64,000 bases of DNA from an uncultured Desulfobacter sp. (GCF_963677125.1 NZ_OY781882.1:3790501-3854500), one strand, 5' to 3'; positions 1 to 10,077 are shown, counted from the first letter of the stretch. A program made the numbers and translations. Notes: generated by a model not told the origin, from the letters alone.

Positions 1-2
1 CA

Positions 3-530
3 GTAAGCATTGAAGGTGATCAGATATTGGTCGTTGATCTTGAGCATATTTTATCAACGATTTTTCCAGATCTTATCATTGAAGATGTTAGTGAGGAAAA
101 TCTTTCAAAAAATGAGCGTATTACAAGGGATCAACTCCAAATTATTTTTACAGATGACTCATCGACGATACGAAAGGGTGTGTCAAGTGCTTTGAAATCA
201 GCAGGGTTCTCAAACATTACGGAATTTGAAAATGGTTCTCAAACGCTTCAACATTTAAAAATTAATTTTGGAAACGGTGAACAGAACTTAAGTAAAGTTG
301 TTCTTATAAGCGATATAGAAATGCCCCAAATGGATGGACTGACTTTATGTAAAAATGTGAAACAGAATCCAAACCTTAAAAACATTTTTACCATCATGTT
401 TTCAAGTTTAATTAATAAACAGATGATTGCGAAGTGCAATGCGGTAAAAGCGGATAATTATGTCACTAAACCAGAAACCAACCAACTAATTCAATTGCTG
501 GATGAACTATGTATCGGTTCGGCGGATTAG
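3..530 (+). CDS. cheV: Chemotaxis coupling protein CheV, 3' part (5' end outside window)
   Basis: The reading frame is open to the left edge, so the gene starts upstream. The first ~20 visible residues (a QILVVDLEHIL-type segment) look like the last strand and helix of a CheW domain. A receiver domain follows, with an acidic pocket (TDDSS), a phospho-acceptor Asp in SDIEMPQMDG and the conserved Lys in VTKPE. CheW followed by REC is the CheV architecture; CheV couples chemoreceptors to CheA and is tuned by phosphorylation. A lone response regulator is the alternative, but the CheW-like tail in frame argues against it. An ATG at 10 lies in another frame and a TTG at 27 is internal. No other chemotaxis gene is visible. 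Confidence 0.8.
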   Translation, partial: VSIEGDQILVVDLEHILSTIFPDLIIEDVSEENLSKNERITRDQLQIIFTDDSSTIRKGVSSALKSAGFSNITEFENGSQTLQHLKINFGNGEQNLSKVVLISDIEMPQMDGLTLCKNVKQNPNLKNIFTIMFSSLINKQMIAKCNAVKADNYVTKPETNQLIQLLDELCIGSAD

Positions 531-570
531 TAAATGTAGGGCGAGATTTTTGTTTATTATTTTTGCCAAA

Positions 571-584
571 AGCCTTTAAAGGCT
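571..584. other. 14-bp perfect palindrome in the leader of the giant secreted protein
   Basis: AGCCTTTAAAGGCT is a perfect palindrome about midway in the 181-bp gap between cheV and the next gene. It could be an operator or a small hairpin. I compared the surrounding leader with c-di-GMP riboswitch consensus from memory and could not match it. No promoter is convincing here. Confidence 0.3.
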
Positions 585-711
585 GTGCCCCGAGGTAGTG
601 CCGGAATAGACCATATTGTAAGCTCTTGATAATATTTTTATTCTTTGTTATAGCTTGCTTTAAAAAAAGGAAATCCCTATCCATCATTCTTATTCCAAGG
701 GATAAAAAGTC

Positions 712-3700
712 ATGAAAGCTTTTTACATAAAAATTTCATCCTCAGTGGCTGTTTCAAGCGTGTTAGCTATTTTTATCTTTGGTTTTACCGACGCAGTACT
801 GGCTCAGACCATTGATGTGACGGTTACCACTGCAGTAATCTCTTCACAAAATCAGGCCACATTTACAGCAACTGAAGCAGGCAATGCCAAAGCACATGTG
901 AATATCTATATTGATGGCATATTGAGCGACGAAACCGATTCGAATGGCAAATGCGTAGTTTCCGGTTTAACGTCTGGTTCGCATACTTGGGAGGCAATAT
1001 ATGGAGGGGGGGCCATAGGGATAGGGAAGTTTGTATTTTTCCAATATGGCATTTTAGCGACAGGAACAGATAGTCCACCCATCAATTTTAGTTATGCCAT
1101 TAATGTCACGGCATCAACTTCCGGGATATGGGGTTACGATGCCTGGACTAGTGGTGAATATAAACAAGCATTTATTGATACTCCAGGTATTGCATCAGGC
1201 ACATACTTAAAATGTAAAAGAAGGGAAATCAGAGCAGATATCCATTATGGTATTTCTTTTGATAGCCCCCCTTCAATAAATATATCATCAACTGGATATG
1301 ATGGGGCTAATCCGCACATAGGAGGTTCTCCTTGGTGTAGTATGATCGAAGAGAGAACTGATGGATGCAGTCTTAAAAGCTTTGTATATTATGTAGGATA
1401 TACTATTTTAGGCTCAAGCGTTAAAAAGTGGCTTCCCAGTGACAATGCGCAGTTTTCAATTACCTGGTCCGGCTCAAAAGCAGGTAGTAACAGCGTAAAT
1501 AAGAACGATACGGATAAAATTATTGAGACTATGTCTGGTAACCGGACCAACGGGACGAGTTTAGCGCTTACTGTTAATGGGACCACATACCACGGTGAGT
1601 ATAGCGTCCAGGGAGGTGGCGTAAAATTATGGTTTGTTGGAAATGAACTACATGCTGCGTATATTGCGTCACCACAATCCTGGTCACAAACTAGTGCCGG
1701 GTCAGGCAGCGTTACCGACAAAGATGTGGGCAGATTAATTACCGAATCTTCATTGGAATCCCCTAATAACGATACTGCTTATTCAATCGAATATCTTTTA
1801 ATAAATGGAACATCCGTGCGTGATCAGGACGACAACGATAAAAACAGAGATTTGAATAAAATCGAATATAGCGGTGTTATGGGGTGGATGTCGGGGAACA
1901 AATTGTATGCCAGCATGTCTTATCATCCGCCGTCGGCATTTATCGATTCTATTTCACCTATCTTAACTCAAATTGATGATTCTGTGTATTTCAATGGTCA
2001 CGGAACAGATACGGATCCGGGTGATTATATAACCGAATATAAATGGCGGTCGCATAAAGATGGTGTGTTAAGCACTTCAAGCTCGTTTGCAACCGATAAG
2101 CTTTCGGCTGGAAGTCATGTTATTTACTTTCAAGTGGCGGACAGTACCCCGTACACTAAACCATTTACACCGTTATGGTCTCCGGAAATAACCAGCAGTA
2201 TACGAGTAAATAAACCTCCGGTTTCTTATATAAGTTTAATACGAGGTACCGGCATAGATAGCAATGGTTATCCGACATTAATATTGGGAGAACCGATGAC
2301 CTTTGACGGTGTTGGACTTGACTTTGACGGATATATCTCAGGCTATGAATGGAATTCCAATATAAGCGGACTGCTGAGCACTTCCAAATCATTTACTATC
2401 TCTGATCTGCCAATTGGCGTCCATAAAATATCTTTGCGAGTATGGGACAATGAAGGTGCGTGGTCAGAAGTTTCAAGAGAGATAAAAGTAAGGCGCACAC
2501 CGGTCGTATTTGTTGGTGGCTATGATTGGGAGGACATGCCCAAATATGGCGAAATTCATTATCGCCCTGAGATAGAAGACCCAAAGGCCACAACGAGAGA
2601 TTCTAATTTATTTATTCAACCACGGACAGGCGATCTTTATAAATGGGCGTATAAGCTTTCCGAAGAGATAAGTAAACTGAAATTGGATACTGGGACAAAA
2701 AAGGTTGATATTGTAGCATATAGTGCGGGCGGTTTGATTGCCAGATGGTATATTCAGAAAGGTTATAGAAATGATGTCAGAAAATTTATCAGTGAAGCCT
2801 CTCCGCATCATGGAACAGATGTTAGCTTATTGGGTCAAATATTCTTAGAACCCTGGGAAGGAGAAAAAGGGGGAGGGAGGAGTATTAGACCCCACAGTGA
2901 TTTCCTGAGGGAATTGAACGGACACGATGGTTGTGCTGACACTCGTGAAAGAGGCATCGATTTAATTAACCCAAATACTGAATATTATGTTATTGCCCAG
3001 GATAGTGAATATTACCGTACCTTTGCACATACACATAACAAAGGGCTTGAAAAAATATTAGGGGGTAATATTACCTTTCCTGCCTTGTTACGGATAGGGG
3101 ACGGGGTTGTTCTCGGCTACAGTGCATATTTGGACAATGTAGTATGGTTTAAAATAAATGAGGGCGACCATCCAGGCTATTATGAAGAACTTGGTGTAAT
3201 TGCCAAAGCGAATGAAATACTTCACAACGATTCATTTGCAAACATGGTTCAAGATTCCACAAGCAGTTTTGAAAACCCCTTAGAACCTACACAAGATAGT
3301 CAAAAAGCAACCCATCAAATAGAAACAATCAATGATACAATCCAACCGAGTGGTATAGCCTCTCATGTTGCCCAGATTGACGCTACCGCTGACAGTATAA
3401 TATTTGAATTGCAGGGACGGTGTGCGCTTGATTTGACGGTAACCTCCCCAAGCGGCGCAAGAATTGATTCATCCGATCCTGACATAAGCGTTATTAAGCA
3501 AGATGATTATATCTTATATGAAATTGCAAACCCTGAAGTGGGCAATTGGACATTGGAAGTTACCGAGCCGGGTATTTCAACAAATGAATGCAGCTATGCC
3601 ATAAGAATTTTTATGGAGACAAAACTTTTTGTCGGTACAGGGACTGACCAAAATGGCTATAAACCTAACGATACCATTAAAGTATATGCTTATGTCCAGT

Positions 3701-6700
3701 ATGATGATTTTTTACCGGAGACGACCTCGGTTACAGCACACATTCTTAAACCCGACGCTTCCAGTGAAACGATCCTCTTGTTTGATGACGGAGCGCATGG
3801 CGATATGGAAGCCAGTGATAACATTTACAGGGGGACATACGATAATACCACTCTAAGCGGAGACTATCTCATTACCGTTAATGCAGTGATTTCACAAGAG
3901 GGGAAAACATATAACAGAACTGCTCGGACTGCGACATGGGTAGAGTTGTATCCCGATCTGGCTATCTCACCTTCCGACATAGCTTTTTCAAATACTAATC
4001 CCAATCATGGAGCTCCTGTGACAATAACGGCAACGATTAAAAATATTGGAGACATTGACGCGAATGAGGTCAAAATACTATTCTTTGATGGGGATCCGGA
4101 AGAATCAGGCATTTCTATTGGTGAAAAAACGATTGATCTGCCCGCCGGAGAAACCACAACTGTTTCCATACCCTGGCAAGCTGTTCGCGGAACTCACACC
4201 ATCCATATAATCATAAGTCCTTTTAATGAATTTCTGGAACAAACCTATGACAATAACCGTGCGAGCGCAGACATCACGGTTAACGATTCGATACGCCCCG
4301 TGCCGAATGCCGGAGCGGATATGGTTGTACTGGTTGACACACCCGTGTTATTTGATGGAAGCGCTTCAACAGACAACGCCGGCATAGTGAATTATGCATG
4401 GGATATTAACACCTCTATTGACAGCGATGGCGATGGAATTGCTGATAATGATGTTGATTTGACCGGTGCAAAGCCTGTTTACGTCGGGGGGTATCTTTCC
4501 CCCGGCACATACGAAGTGAAGCTTTCGGTGAATGACGCAGATGGAAATGGTCCCGTCAGTGATATTCTGATTGTTACGGTCACATCAGAATCTGATATTC
4601 AAAAGCCCGTTGCATCCGCCGGTTCCGATCAAACGGTGAGACTTATGGCCGCGGTATCTTTTGATGCAAGCCAATCCCATGATGATTTCGGGATCGCAAG
4701 CTATTCATGGGATACCGATGTATTGGTAGATAGCGATCAGGATGGAATACCGGACAACGATATTGACCTGATCGGGGTTCGCCCGAGTCTGACCAATGGA
4801 TATTCTACCTCCGGGCCGCATACTGTAAAATTGACTGTTGATGATGTTGCCGGAAATGGACCTGTCTCAGATACGCTTACCGTGACCGTCACCAATAGCC
4901 CGCCGATCGCTCGCGCCGGGGGGCCTTATAACGCCGATGAGGGGTCATTAGTGATGCTGGACGGCGGCAACTCCGAGGATCCAGATGGCGATCAACTAAA
5001 ATATCGATGGGATTTCAACGGCGATGGCGTCTGGGACACCCAATGGTCTGCTGTTTCAACTGCACATCATGCATGGGCTGATGATTATTCCGGGATAGTG
5101 AACCTGGAAGTTTCTGATGGCGATTTCAACGCTATAGCAACAGCGCAAATAATCATCAACAATCTCGCACCGATAGTAGAAGCAGGAGCCAACAGAAAGG
5201 TAAACGCAGGCGACGTTATCAGCTTCTCCGGGCTTATTACAGATCCAGGCGAATCAGATATACACACAATCGAGTGGGATTTCGGAGATGGGACGACTGT
5301 TGGCGGCGACTTGGGTGTCAGCCACCAGTATAACAAAATAGGCGAATACCAAATTATACTGACCGTCACGGATGATGATGGGGGAACAGGACAAGATACG
5401 CTCCAGGTATCCGTTGTTCCAAAAACATCACCTGAGGTTTCAACCGACACGGCCGCTGATGTGACCAGCGATTCAGTTATTTTACGAGGTACACTGGTAA
5501 ACACAGGCGCGACGACACCGGTACAGGTTAAATTTAAGTGGGGGTTCGATACAAGTTACGGCCATGAGACATCATCACAGACGATGACAGGCGAAGGCGC
5601 TTTCATTTTTTACCTCACCGGTCTCAGTAGTAACACAACATACCATTTTAGAGCCAAAGCGGTTGGTGATGGCACGGGTTATGGAGAGGATATGTCGTTC
5701 ACAACGCCCGCCCCGCCACCAGCCACAACGGTTTGGGTGGACGATGACTATGCTCAAAACAATGCGGGTGGCCACGATTGGGGTTATGATGCCTTTAATC
5801 GTATTCAGGATGGTATTGAGGCCGTTGCCTCACCTGGCTCCGTGCACGTGGCAGCCGGATGGTACAATGAGAATCTCTCCATGAAGAGCGGTGTGGAAAT
5901 CTTGGGGACAGGCCCAGAAGTTTCCATTATCGATGGCAGCGGGAATGGTTCTGTGATGACTGCCGACAACGTGACACGCGCAAAGATAGACGGCTTTACA
6001 CTGACCAACGGTATCTCCACCAGTGGTGGTGGAATTTACATTACCAACTCCGGACTAGTTATCAGCAATTGCATTATATCAGATAACTCGGCCGATGACG
6101 GCGGCGGAATATTTATGTCTAACTCTTCTGCTGACATTACGGACTGCATTATTTGTGATAATACCGCTTTTCAGAGCGGCGGAATTGAATGTACGGATGG
6201 CTCATCGCCAACTATCTCCGGGTGCACCATTAAAGGCAATCACGCCGGCAATCTGGCCGGTGGAATGCGTTGCTACAGAAGTGCTTTGCCTATCCTTAAA
6301 AATTGTATCATCACTGCTAACCAGGCTCCCGTGGGCAGCGGAATTGTTTGCCAGGATTATGCCGAACCGACCTTTATTAACTGCACTATCACCGGTAATC
6401 AGTCTGATAATTATGGCGGCGGAATTATTTGTCAGGGCTACCCTTCATGGCCCATTATTACTAATTGTATCCTCTGGGATAACACCCTCCCTGAAGTATC
6501 CTCCGGCATTGAAAACATCAGCTACTCCAACATTGACCAAGATGGTTTTGAGGATATTAACGGCAATATTCGAAAAGAGCCACTCTTCGTTGGTGGCGAG
6601 GATTATCATTTGTCGGCAGACTCACCTTGCATTGATGCCGGAACGTTAAAAGGAGCGCCTATAGATGATATTGATGGTGAAGAGCGGCCTTTCGGAGTGG

Positions 6701-7491
6701 GCATAGACATCGGAGCTGATGAATATGTGTTCTCCTCATTGGTCCTCTTTTTTGACTTTGAAAATGGGAGTACAGTAAGCGACTCATCTGGCAATGGGAA
6801 TGACGGCACAGTGAATGGGGCTGTTTTTTCACCTGGAGAAGGGGTTGATGATAGTAACGCCTTCTTGTTTGACTGGTCCGCTCAGAACAACATTGAGGTT
6901 GCCTATCAAGAGGACCAAACCACAACAGAGGAATTAACCATAGAGGCATGGATCTATCCCACGGACTGGGACAATGTATATTCCGGATATAATCGCATTG
7001 TCTCGAAGCCGCCTGTGTATCTTCTCGGGGCAAGAACCAACGGGCTCCCGCATTTTCAGATTCTTACCGAGAATAATGGATATCAGGACGTTACGAATTT
7101 TAATGCAATGAGTCTGAACCAATGGCATTATGTGGTTGGGACATTTGATGGGCGAAACCTCAACATCTATCTCGACGGAAAGTTGGGGGGGACAACAGAA
7201 CTTATAGAAAATGACCGCATTGTTGCAAATGAAAACCCTATTTTTATAGCTGAATCTCCAGAACTTAATGAAGGGTTTAGTGGCGTAATCGATAATGTAG
7301 CTATCTATAAGAGTGTCAAACCGCTAAGTAAAATTGAAAAAACTTGGGCTTCAATCATGCTGCGGTGCCAAGGAGATTTTGACAACGACTGTGATGTGGA
7401 TGGGAGTGACCTGACTGTTTTTGCTGTTGGGGGGAGCAGCATCACAGCGAAACAATTTGCCGTAGATTTCGGCAGGATGAATTGCCCCTAA
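712..7491 (+). CDS. Giant secreted multidomain protein: alpha/beta-hydrolase, CARDB, PKD, beta-helix, LamG, dockerin-like end
   Basis: The 2259-residue product has a signal peptide (cleavage about VLA|Q, residue 31). Domains in order, approximate: Ig-like ~35-100; two PKD-like ~405-480 and ~500-590; an alpha/beta-hydrolase ~595-840 with the nucleophile motif AYSAGG (Ser671) and EASPHHGTD, typical of lipase/PGAP1-like esterases; a convertase-P/anchor-like beta domain ~890-1070; CARDB ~1080-1190; four PKD repeats ~1195-1567; a fibronectin-III-like module ~1575-1665; a right-handed beta-helix ~1675-2005 with repeated GGGI and ISNC/ITDC turns; LamG/concanavalin-like ~2010-2205. The last 40 residues (GDFDNDCDVDGSDL...DFGRMNC) form an EF-hand/dockerin-like cap. 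It is likely a cell-surface or released esterase/adhesin; the substrate is unknown. The start follows an AAGG about 11 nt upstream. Confidence 0.8.
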   Translation: MKAFYIKISSSVAVSSVLAIFIFGFTDAVLAQTIDVTVTTAVISSQNQATFTATEAGNAKAHVNIYIDGILSDETDSNGKCVVSGLTSGSHTWEAIYGGGAIGIGKFVFFQYGILATGTDSPPINFSYAINVTASTSGIWGYDAWTSGEYKQAFIDTPGIASGTYLKCKRREIRADIHYGISFDSPPSINISSTGYDGANPHIGGSPWCSMIEERTDGCSLKSFVYYVGYTILGSSVKKWLPSDNAQFSITWSGSKAGSNSVNKNDTDKIIETMSGNRTNGTSLALTVNGTTYHGEYSVQGGGVKLWFVGNELHAAYIASPQSWSQTSAGSGSVTDKDVGRLITESSLESPNNDTAYSIEYLLINGTSVRDQDDNDKNRDLNKIEYSGVMGWMSGNKLYASMSYHPPSAFIDSISPILTQIDDSVYFNGHGTDTDPGDYITEYKWRSHKDGVLSTSSSFATDKLSAGSHVIYFQVADSTPYTKPFTPLWSPEITSSIRVNKPPVSYISLIRGTGIDSNGYPTLILGEPMTFDGVGLDFDGYISGYEWNSNISGLLSTSKSFTISDLPIGVHKISLRVWDNEGAWSEVSREIKVRRTPVVFVGGYDWEDMPKYGEIHYRPEIEDPKATTRDSNLFIQPRTGDLYKWAYKLSEEISKLKLDTGTKKVDIVAYSAGGLIARWYIQKGYRNDVRKFISEASPHHGTDVSLLGQIFLEPWEGEKGGGRSIRPHSDFLRELNGHDGCADTRERGIDLINPNTEYYVIAQDSEYYRTFAHTHNKGLEKILGGNITFPALLRIGDGVVLGYSAYLDNVVWFKINEGDHPGYYEELGVIAKANEILHNDSFANMVQDSTSSFENPLEPTQDSQKATHQIETINDTIQPSGIASHVAQIDATADSIIFELQGRCALDLTVTSPSGARIDSSDPDISVIKQDDYILYEIANPEVGNWTLEVTEPGISTNECSYAIRIFMETKLFVGTGTDQNGYKPNDTIKVYAYVQYDDFLPETTSVTAHILKPDASSETILLFDDGAHGDMEASDNIYRGTYDNTTLSGDYLITVNAVISQEGKTYNRTARTATWVELYPDLAISPSDIAFSNTNPNHGAPVTITATIKNIGDIDANEVKILFFDGDPEESGISIGEKTIDLPAGETTTVSIPWQAVRGTHTIHIIISPFNEFLEQTYDNNRASADITVNDSIRPVPNAGADMVVLVDTPVLFDGSASTDNAGIVNYAWDINTSIDSDGDGIADNDVDLTGAKPVYVGGYLSPGTYEVKLSVNDADGNGPVSDILIVTVTSESDIQKPVASAGSDQTVRLMAAVSFDASQSHDDFGIASYSWDTDVLVDSDQDGIPDNDIDLIGVRPSLTNGYSTSGPHTVKLTVDDVAGNGPVSDTLTVTVTNSPPIARAGGPYNADEGSLVMLDGGNSEDPDGDQLKYRWDFNGDGVWDTQWSAVSTAHHAWADDYSGIVNLEVSDGDFNAIATAQIIINNLAPIVEAGANRKVNAGDVISFSGLITDPGESDIHTIEWDFGDGTTVGGDLGVSHQYNKIGEYQIILTVTDDDGGTGQDTLQVSVVPKTSPEVSTDTAADVTSDSVILRGTLVNTGATTPVQVKFKWGFDTSYGHETSSQTMTGEGAFIFYLTGLSSNTTYHFRAKAVGDGTGYGEDMSFTTPAPPPATTVWVDDDYAQNNAGGHDWGYDAFNRIQDGIEAVASPGSVHVAAGWYNENLSMKSGVEILGTGPEVSIIDGSGNGSVMTADNVTRAKIDGFTLTNGISTSGGGIYITNSGLVISNCIISDNSADDGGGIFMSNSSADITDCIICDNTAFQSGGIECTDGSSPTISGCTIKGNHAGNLAGGMRCYRSALPILKNCIITANQAPVGSGIVCQDYAEPTFINCTITGNQSDNYGGGIICQGYPSWPIITNCILWDNTLPEVSSGIENISYSNIDQDGFEDINGNIRKEPLFVGGEDYHLSADSPCIDAGTLKGAPIDDIDGEERPFGVGIDIGADEYVFSSLVLFFDFENGSTVSDSSGNGNDGTVNGAVFSPGEGVDDSNAFLFDWSAQNNIEVAYQEDQTTTEELTIEAWIYPTDWDNVYSGYNRIVSKPPVYLLGARTNGLPHFQILTENNGYQDVTNFNAMSLNQWHYVVGTFDGRNLNIYLDGKLGGTTELIENDRIVANENPIFIAESPELNEGFSGVIDNVAIYKSVKPLSKIEKTWASIMLRCQGDFDNDCDVDGSDLTVFAVGGSSITAKQFAVDFGRMNCP

Positions 7492-7689
7492 ATCGACCCA
7501 ACGAAAACATAGCTTCAGCCTATCCGCATCAATAGTCCCCGGTCCCGGGCAGGCGAATTTTAATGCATGGTGGTTCCCTGTTCAGCGTATATAAGAATCG
7601 GACAAAGCATGATATGCAACAAAGCTGACAGGTTAAGGCGGAATTTCAGGATTATAAACGTCGAAGATATTTTGATGATTTTTTAAGAG

Positions 7690-7717
7690 CCCCCTTTTCA
7701 GGTTTCTGAAAAGGGGG
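7690..7717. terminator. Hairpin between convergent genes
   Basis: A 12-bp perfect stem (CCCCCTTTTCAG / CTGAAAAGGGGG) with a GTTT loop lies between the secreted-protein stop and the stop of the leftward transporter gene. It can serve both strands; neither side has a strong T-run. Confidence 0.6.
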
Positions 7718-7733
7718 GCGTTTGGGGTTAGGA

Positions 7734-8297
7734 TTAGCCAATCGGAAGAATTGCTCTGCTGTATTGTTCGTTAAGAACCTCCGCCATGGCAAGATAAATA
7801 GCGCTCATTCCGCAGATGATGCCTTCAAAACCGGCAATTGTTCCGATAAGATGTGAACCTGTCCAGTCTTTGATTGCAAGAAGAAAAAACAATACTGTCA
7901 GCGATGCAAAAACAAACTGAAGGCCTTTGTTAGATTTTAATGTCCCGAAAAACATGAACATTGTAAAAATGCCCCACATAAACAGATAGCAGGCCATGAA
8001 TTTTGCGGGTGTTGCATCTGCCCAACCAAGCTTAGGCAAAAGAATAAGTGCCACCAGGGTCAACCAGAAGTGACCATAAGATATGAAGGCCGTAACACCA
8101 AAAGTATTACCTTTTCTAAACTCAAGAATACCAGCGATAATCTGGGCTGCCCCCCCGTAAAAAAGCCCCATTGCCAGAATCATTGAACTGATTTCAAAAA
8201 AACCGGCATTATGAATATTCAAAAGCACGGTTGTCATTCCAAAGCCCATCAATCCAAGAGGTCCAGGATTTGCTAACGTTTCATTTCTCATTTTCAT
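7734..8297 (-). CDS. satP: Acetate/succinate transporter, GPR1/FUN34/YaaH (SatP) family
   Basis: The 187-residue protein has the family signature NPGPLGL near the N terminus and about six hydrophobic helices, the usual size for SatP/AceTr channels that move acetate or succinate across the inner membrane. In an acetate-oxidising sulfate reducer this would be an acetate uptake or overflow route (inference). A near-perfect sigma-54 promoter lies 50-65 bp upstream of the start codon, and the next gene upstream, in the same direction, is a sigma-54-activator-like regulator, so nitrogen-independent, activator-dependent expression is likely. Confidence 0.9.
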   Translation of the reverse strand: MKMRNETLANPGPLGLMGFGMTTVLLNIHNAGFFEISSMILAMGLFYGGAAQIIAGILEFRKGNTFGVTAFISYGHFWLTLVALILLPKLGWADATPAKFMACYLFMWGIFTMFMFFGTLKSNKGLQFVFASLTVLFFLLAIKDWTGSHLIGTIAGFEGIICGMSAIYLAMAEVLNEQYSRAILPIG

Positions 8298-8647
8298 ACT
8301 CCTATTTGTAAATTATTAAAAATTGTAAAATACTTTTAACAGAATTAGCAAGCATTGTGCCATAGTCCTATTGCAGGCTTCGAGTCGGTTTATTGCCGTG
8401 AATAATCAGCCCATATGTCCATCATCATTCGTCACAATCCTTTGGATCGTTCTTAAAGACCTGAAAGGCCTTGTCATCATCGTTTTGAGGTACGCTTAAT
8501 AATTATTGAAAGCTCAACATGCAGGCTTAATTACAAATAAATTTATTCTTAGTTCTTCTGAAAAAAAAGGGTGAGGTGAGAATTAAAACAAGGCAAAAAG
8601 ATGCTATTGGGCGCATATGACCCAAATTAGGACCAATCTGTCTTATT
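8298..8647. other. Regulatory gap between satP and the activator-like gene
   Basis: This 350-bp gap holds the sigma-54 promoter of satP near its left end. Toward the right end lies an inverted repeat TTGGG-N9-CCCAA (about 8609-8627), which could be an upstream activator site or the 3' hairpin of the regulator transcript. No coding sequence was recognised. Confidence 0.5.
8347..8362 (-). promoter_or_regulatory. Sigma-54 (-24/-12) promoter of satP
   Basis: Read on the minus strand the sequence is TGGCAC-AATGC-TTGCT, an exact match to the TGGCAC-N5-TTGCW consensus with invariant GG and GC in register. A transcript would start near 8335-8338, leaving about 40 nt of leader before the satP start codon. 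Confidence 0.85.
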
Positions 8648-10075
8648 TCAAGGCAGATTTATCCCATGGGTCATCATTTTACGATAAAGTGTCTTGGGGG
8701 AAATGCCCATTTTCTTAGCGGCTTTTCCTCTGTGCCACCGGGAGAGCTCGAGTGCAGAAAGAATAAACTGTTTCTCAAACCGGGCCACGGCATCAGGCAG
8801 GGGAAGGTCTGCGCCCAAATCCGAAACGGCCATGAGTCCCGGGGGTCGGGGGGGTGGACTCGCTGGGAGGGCGAGATTCGGTGGAGCAGTAAAATCAAGA
8901 CCGTGAAAGCCAATGTACCTGCGCAGAACATTCTGGAGTTCCCTGACATTTCCGGGCCAGTGGTAATTGTATAGCGCTTGTATGTCTTGTTCGGGTAAGG
9001 CATAAAAGTGAAGGGATGATTTCATCCGGCTGAAAAAATAATCTGCAAGGAGAGCAAGGTCTTCCTTCCGTTCACGAAGGGGCGCGATATCTATCGGTAT
9101 GACATACAAGCGGTAAAAAAAATCGCTGTGAAGCCTGCCCTTTTGAACCTCTTCCCATAGATTCCGGGTACTGGCGGCAACAATTCTGAACTCGGAATAA
9201 AGGACCTCATTGCTCCCAACCGGTGAATACCCTCCCCCGTCCATTACCTGTAGGAGCTTAACCTGCATGCTCAGGGAAAGTTCACCAACTTCATGAAGAA
9301 ACAGGGTGCCGCCCTGTACATAGGAAAGAACGCCCTTCTTGTCATTATGGGGACCAGTAGCGGCTCCTTTTACATGACCAAAAAATTCGGTTTCCAGAAG
9401 AGATTCAGAGATGGCATCACAATTAACAGAAAGAAACGGAGCGTTTTTTCTTTGGCTGGTATCGTGTATCGCCCTTGCAACCAGCTCCTTACCGACCCCC
9501 GATTCGCCTTGGATAACAACACTGTCAGCACTGCCTGCCGCCCGTACAATTATGCCATAAACCTCCTGCATTTTTCGGCTTTTGCCGATGATATTGCAGA
9601 ACTTGAAGCGTTCACCCATTGAAGACCGAAACAGTGAATAGTGTTGCTGGAGCTGTTCGGATTCACGTTTCATTGTCTCTTCCTGGATTTTGCGAAGGGA
9701 AATATCCTGAAGCGTTGTGACTGCGCCTGTGATCTTGCCTTCTTGGTCAAAAACAGGAGCCGCCAGAAAATTTATATATCTTGGTTTTCCATTAATATTT
9801 TCAAAATAGTCTGTTGCCTCCCAGGCATTCTGCACAAGGCTGGACTGCGCCGGATTTTTCGTGCTGTATATTTCAAGAAATTTTTTATAGTCCTGCTCGA
9901 CAACAAGATCGGCCAAAACCGGCCGTTTGCTGGAATAAAAAATCTTCCACTGGTGGTCGGTGCCGACAATCTCTTCAGCGGAAACGCCTGTGAGAGATTC
10001 AAAAGCTTTATTCCAGATTTTTACCCTGTGGTCGGTCCCTATGGCAAACTGGGATATCGGCGTATACTCAAGCAT
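8648..10075 (-). CDS. Degenerate sigma-54 activator-like regulator (PAS-AAA+-Fis HTH)
   Basis: The 475-residue protein has a PAS domain (~1-125), an AAA+ domain (~160-385) and a Fis-type helix-turn-helix (~445-472). Walker A is intact (GESGVGKE, 190-197), as is the WPGNVREL sensor II segment. Several residues required by active sigma-54 activators are changed: the sigma-54-contacting GAFTG loop reads GAATG (237-241); the Walker B Asp is His261 (TLFLHE instead of TLFLDE); the first arginine-finger position is His316 (GRLHSDFFYRL instead of GxFRxDLxxRL); and the sensor I region reads AASTRNL. ATP hydrolysis and promoter remodelling should be impaired, so it may act as an anti-activator, a classical DNA-binding regulator or a partner in mixed hexamers. 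It lies upstream of the sigma-54-dependent satP, its likely target. Confidence 0.8.
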   Translation of the reverse strand: MLEYTPISQFAIGTDHRVKIWNKAFESLTGVSAEEIVGTDHQWKIFYSSKRPVLADLVVEQDYKKFLEIYSTKNPAQSSLVQNAWEATDYFENINGKPRYINFLAAPVFDQEGKITGAVTTLQDISLRKIQEETMKRESEQLQQHYSLFRSSMGERFKFCNIIGKSRKMQEVYGIIVRAAGSADSVVIQGESGVGKELVARAIHDTSQRKNAPFLSVNCDAISESLLETEFFGHVKGAATGPHNDKKGVLSYVQGGTLFLHEVGELSLSMQVKLLQVMDGGGYSPVGSNEVLYSEFRIVAASTRNLWEEVQKGRLHSDFFYRLYVIPIDIAPLRERKEDLALLADYFFSRMKSSLHFYALPEQDIQALYNYHWPGNVRELQNVLRRYIGFHGLDFTAPPNLALPASPPPRPPGLMAVSDLGADLPLPDAVARFEKQFILSALELSRWHRGKAAKKMGISPKTLYRKMMTHGINLP

Positions 10076-10077
10076 AA

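Noticed and set aside
571..640. c-di-GMP or fluoride riboswitch before the giant secreted protein
   Set aside because: Only a short palindrome is present; conserved riboswitch blocks are not found.
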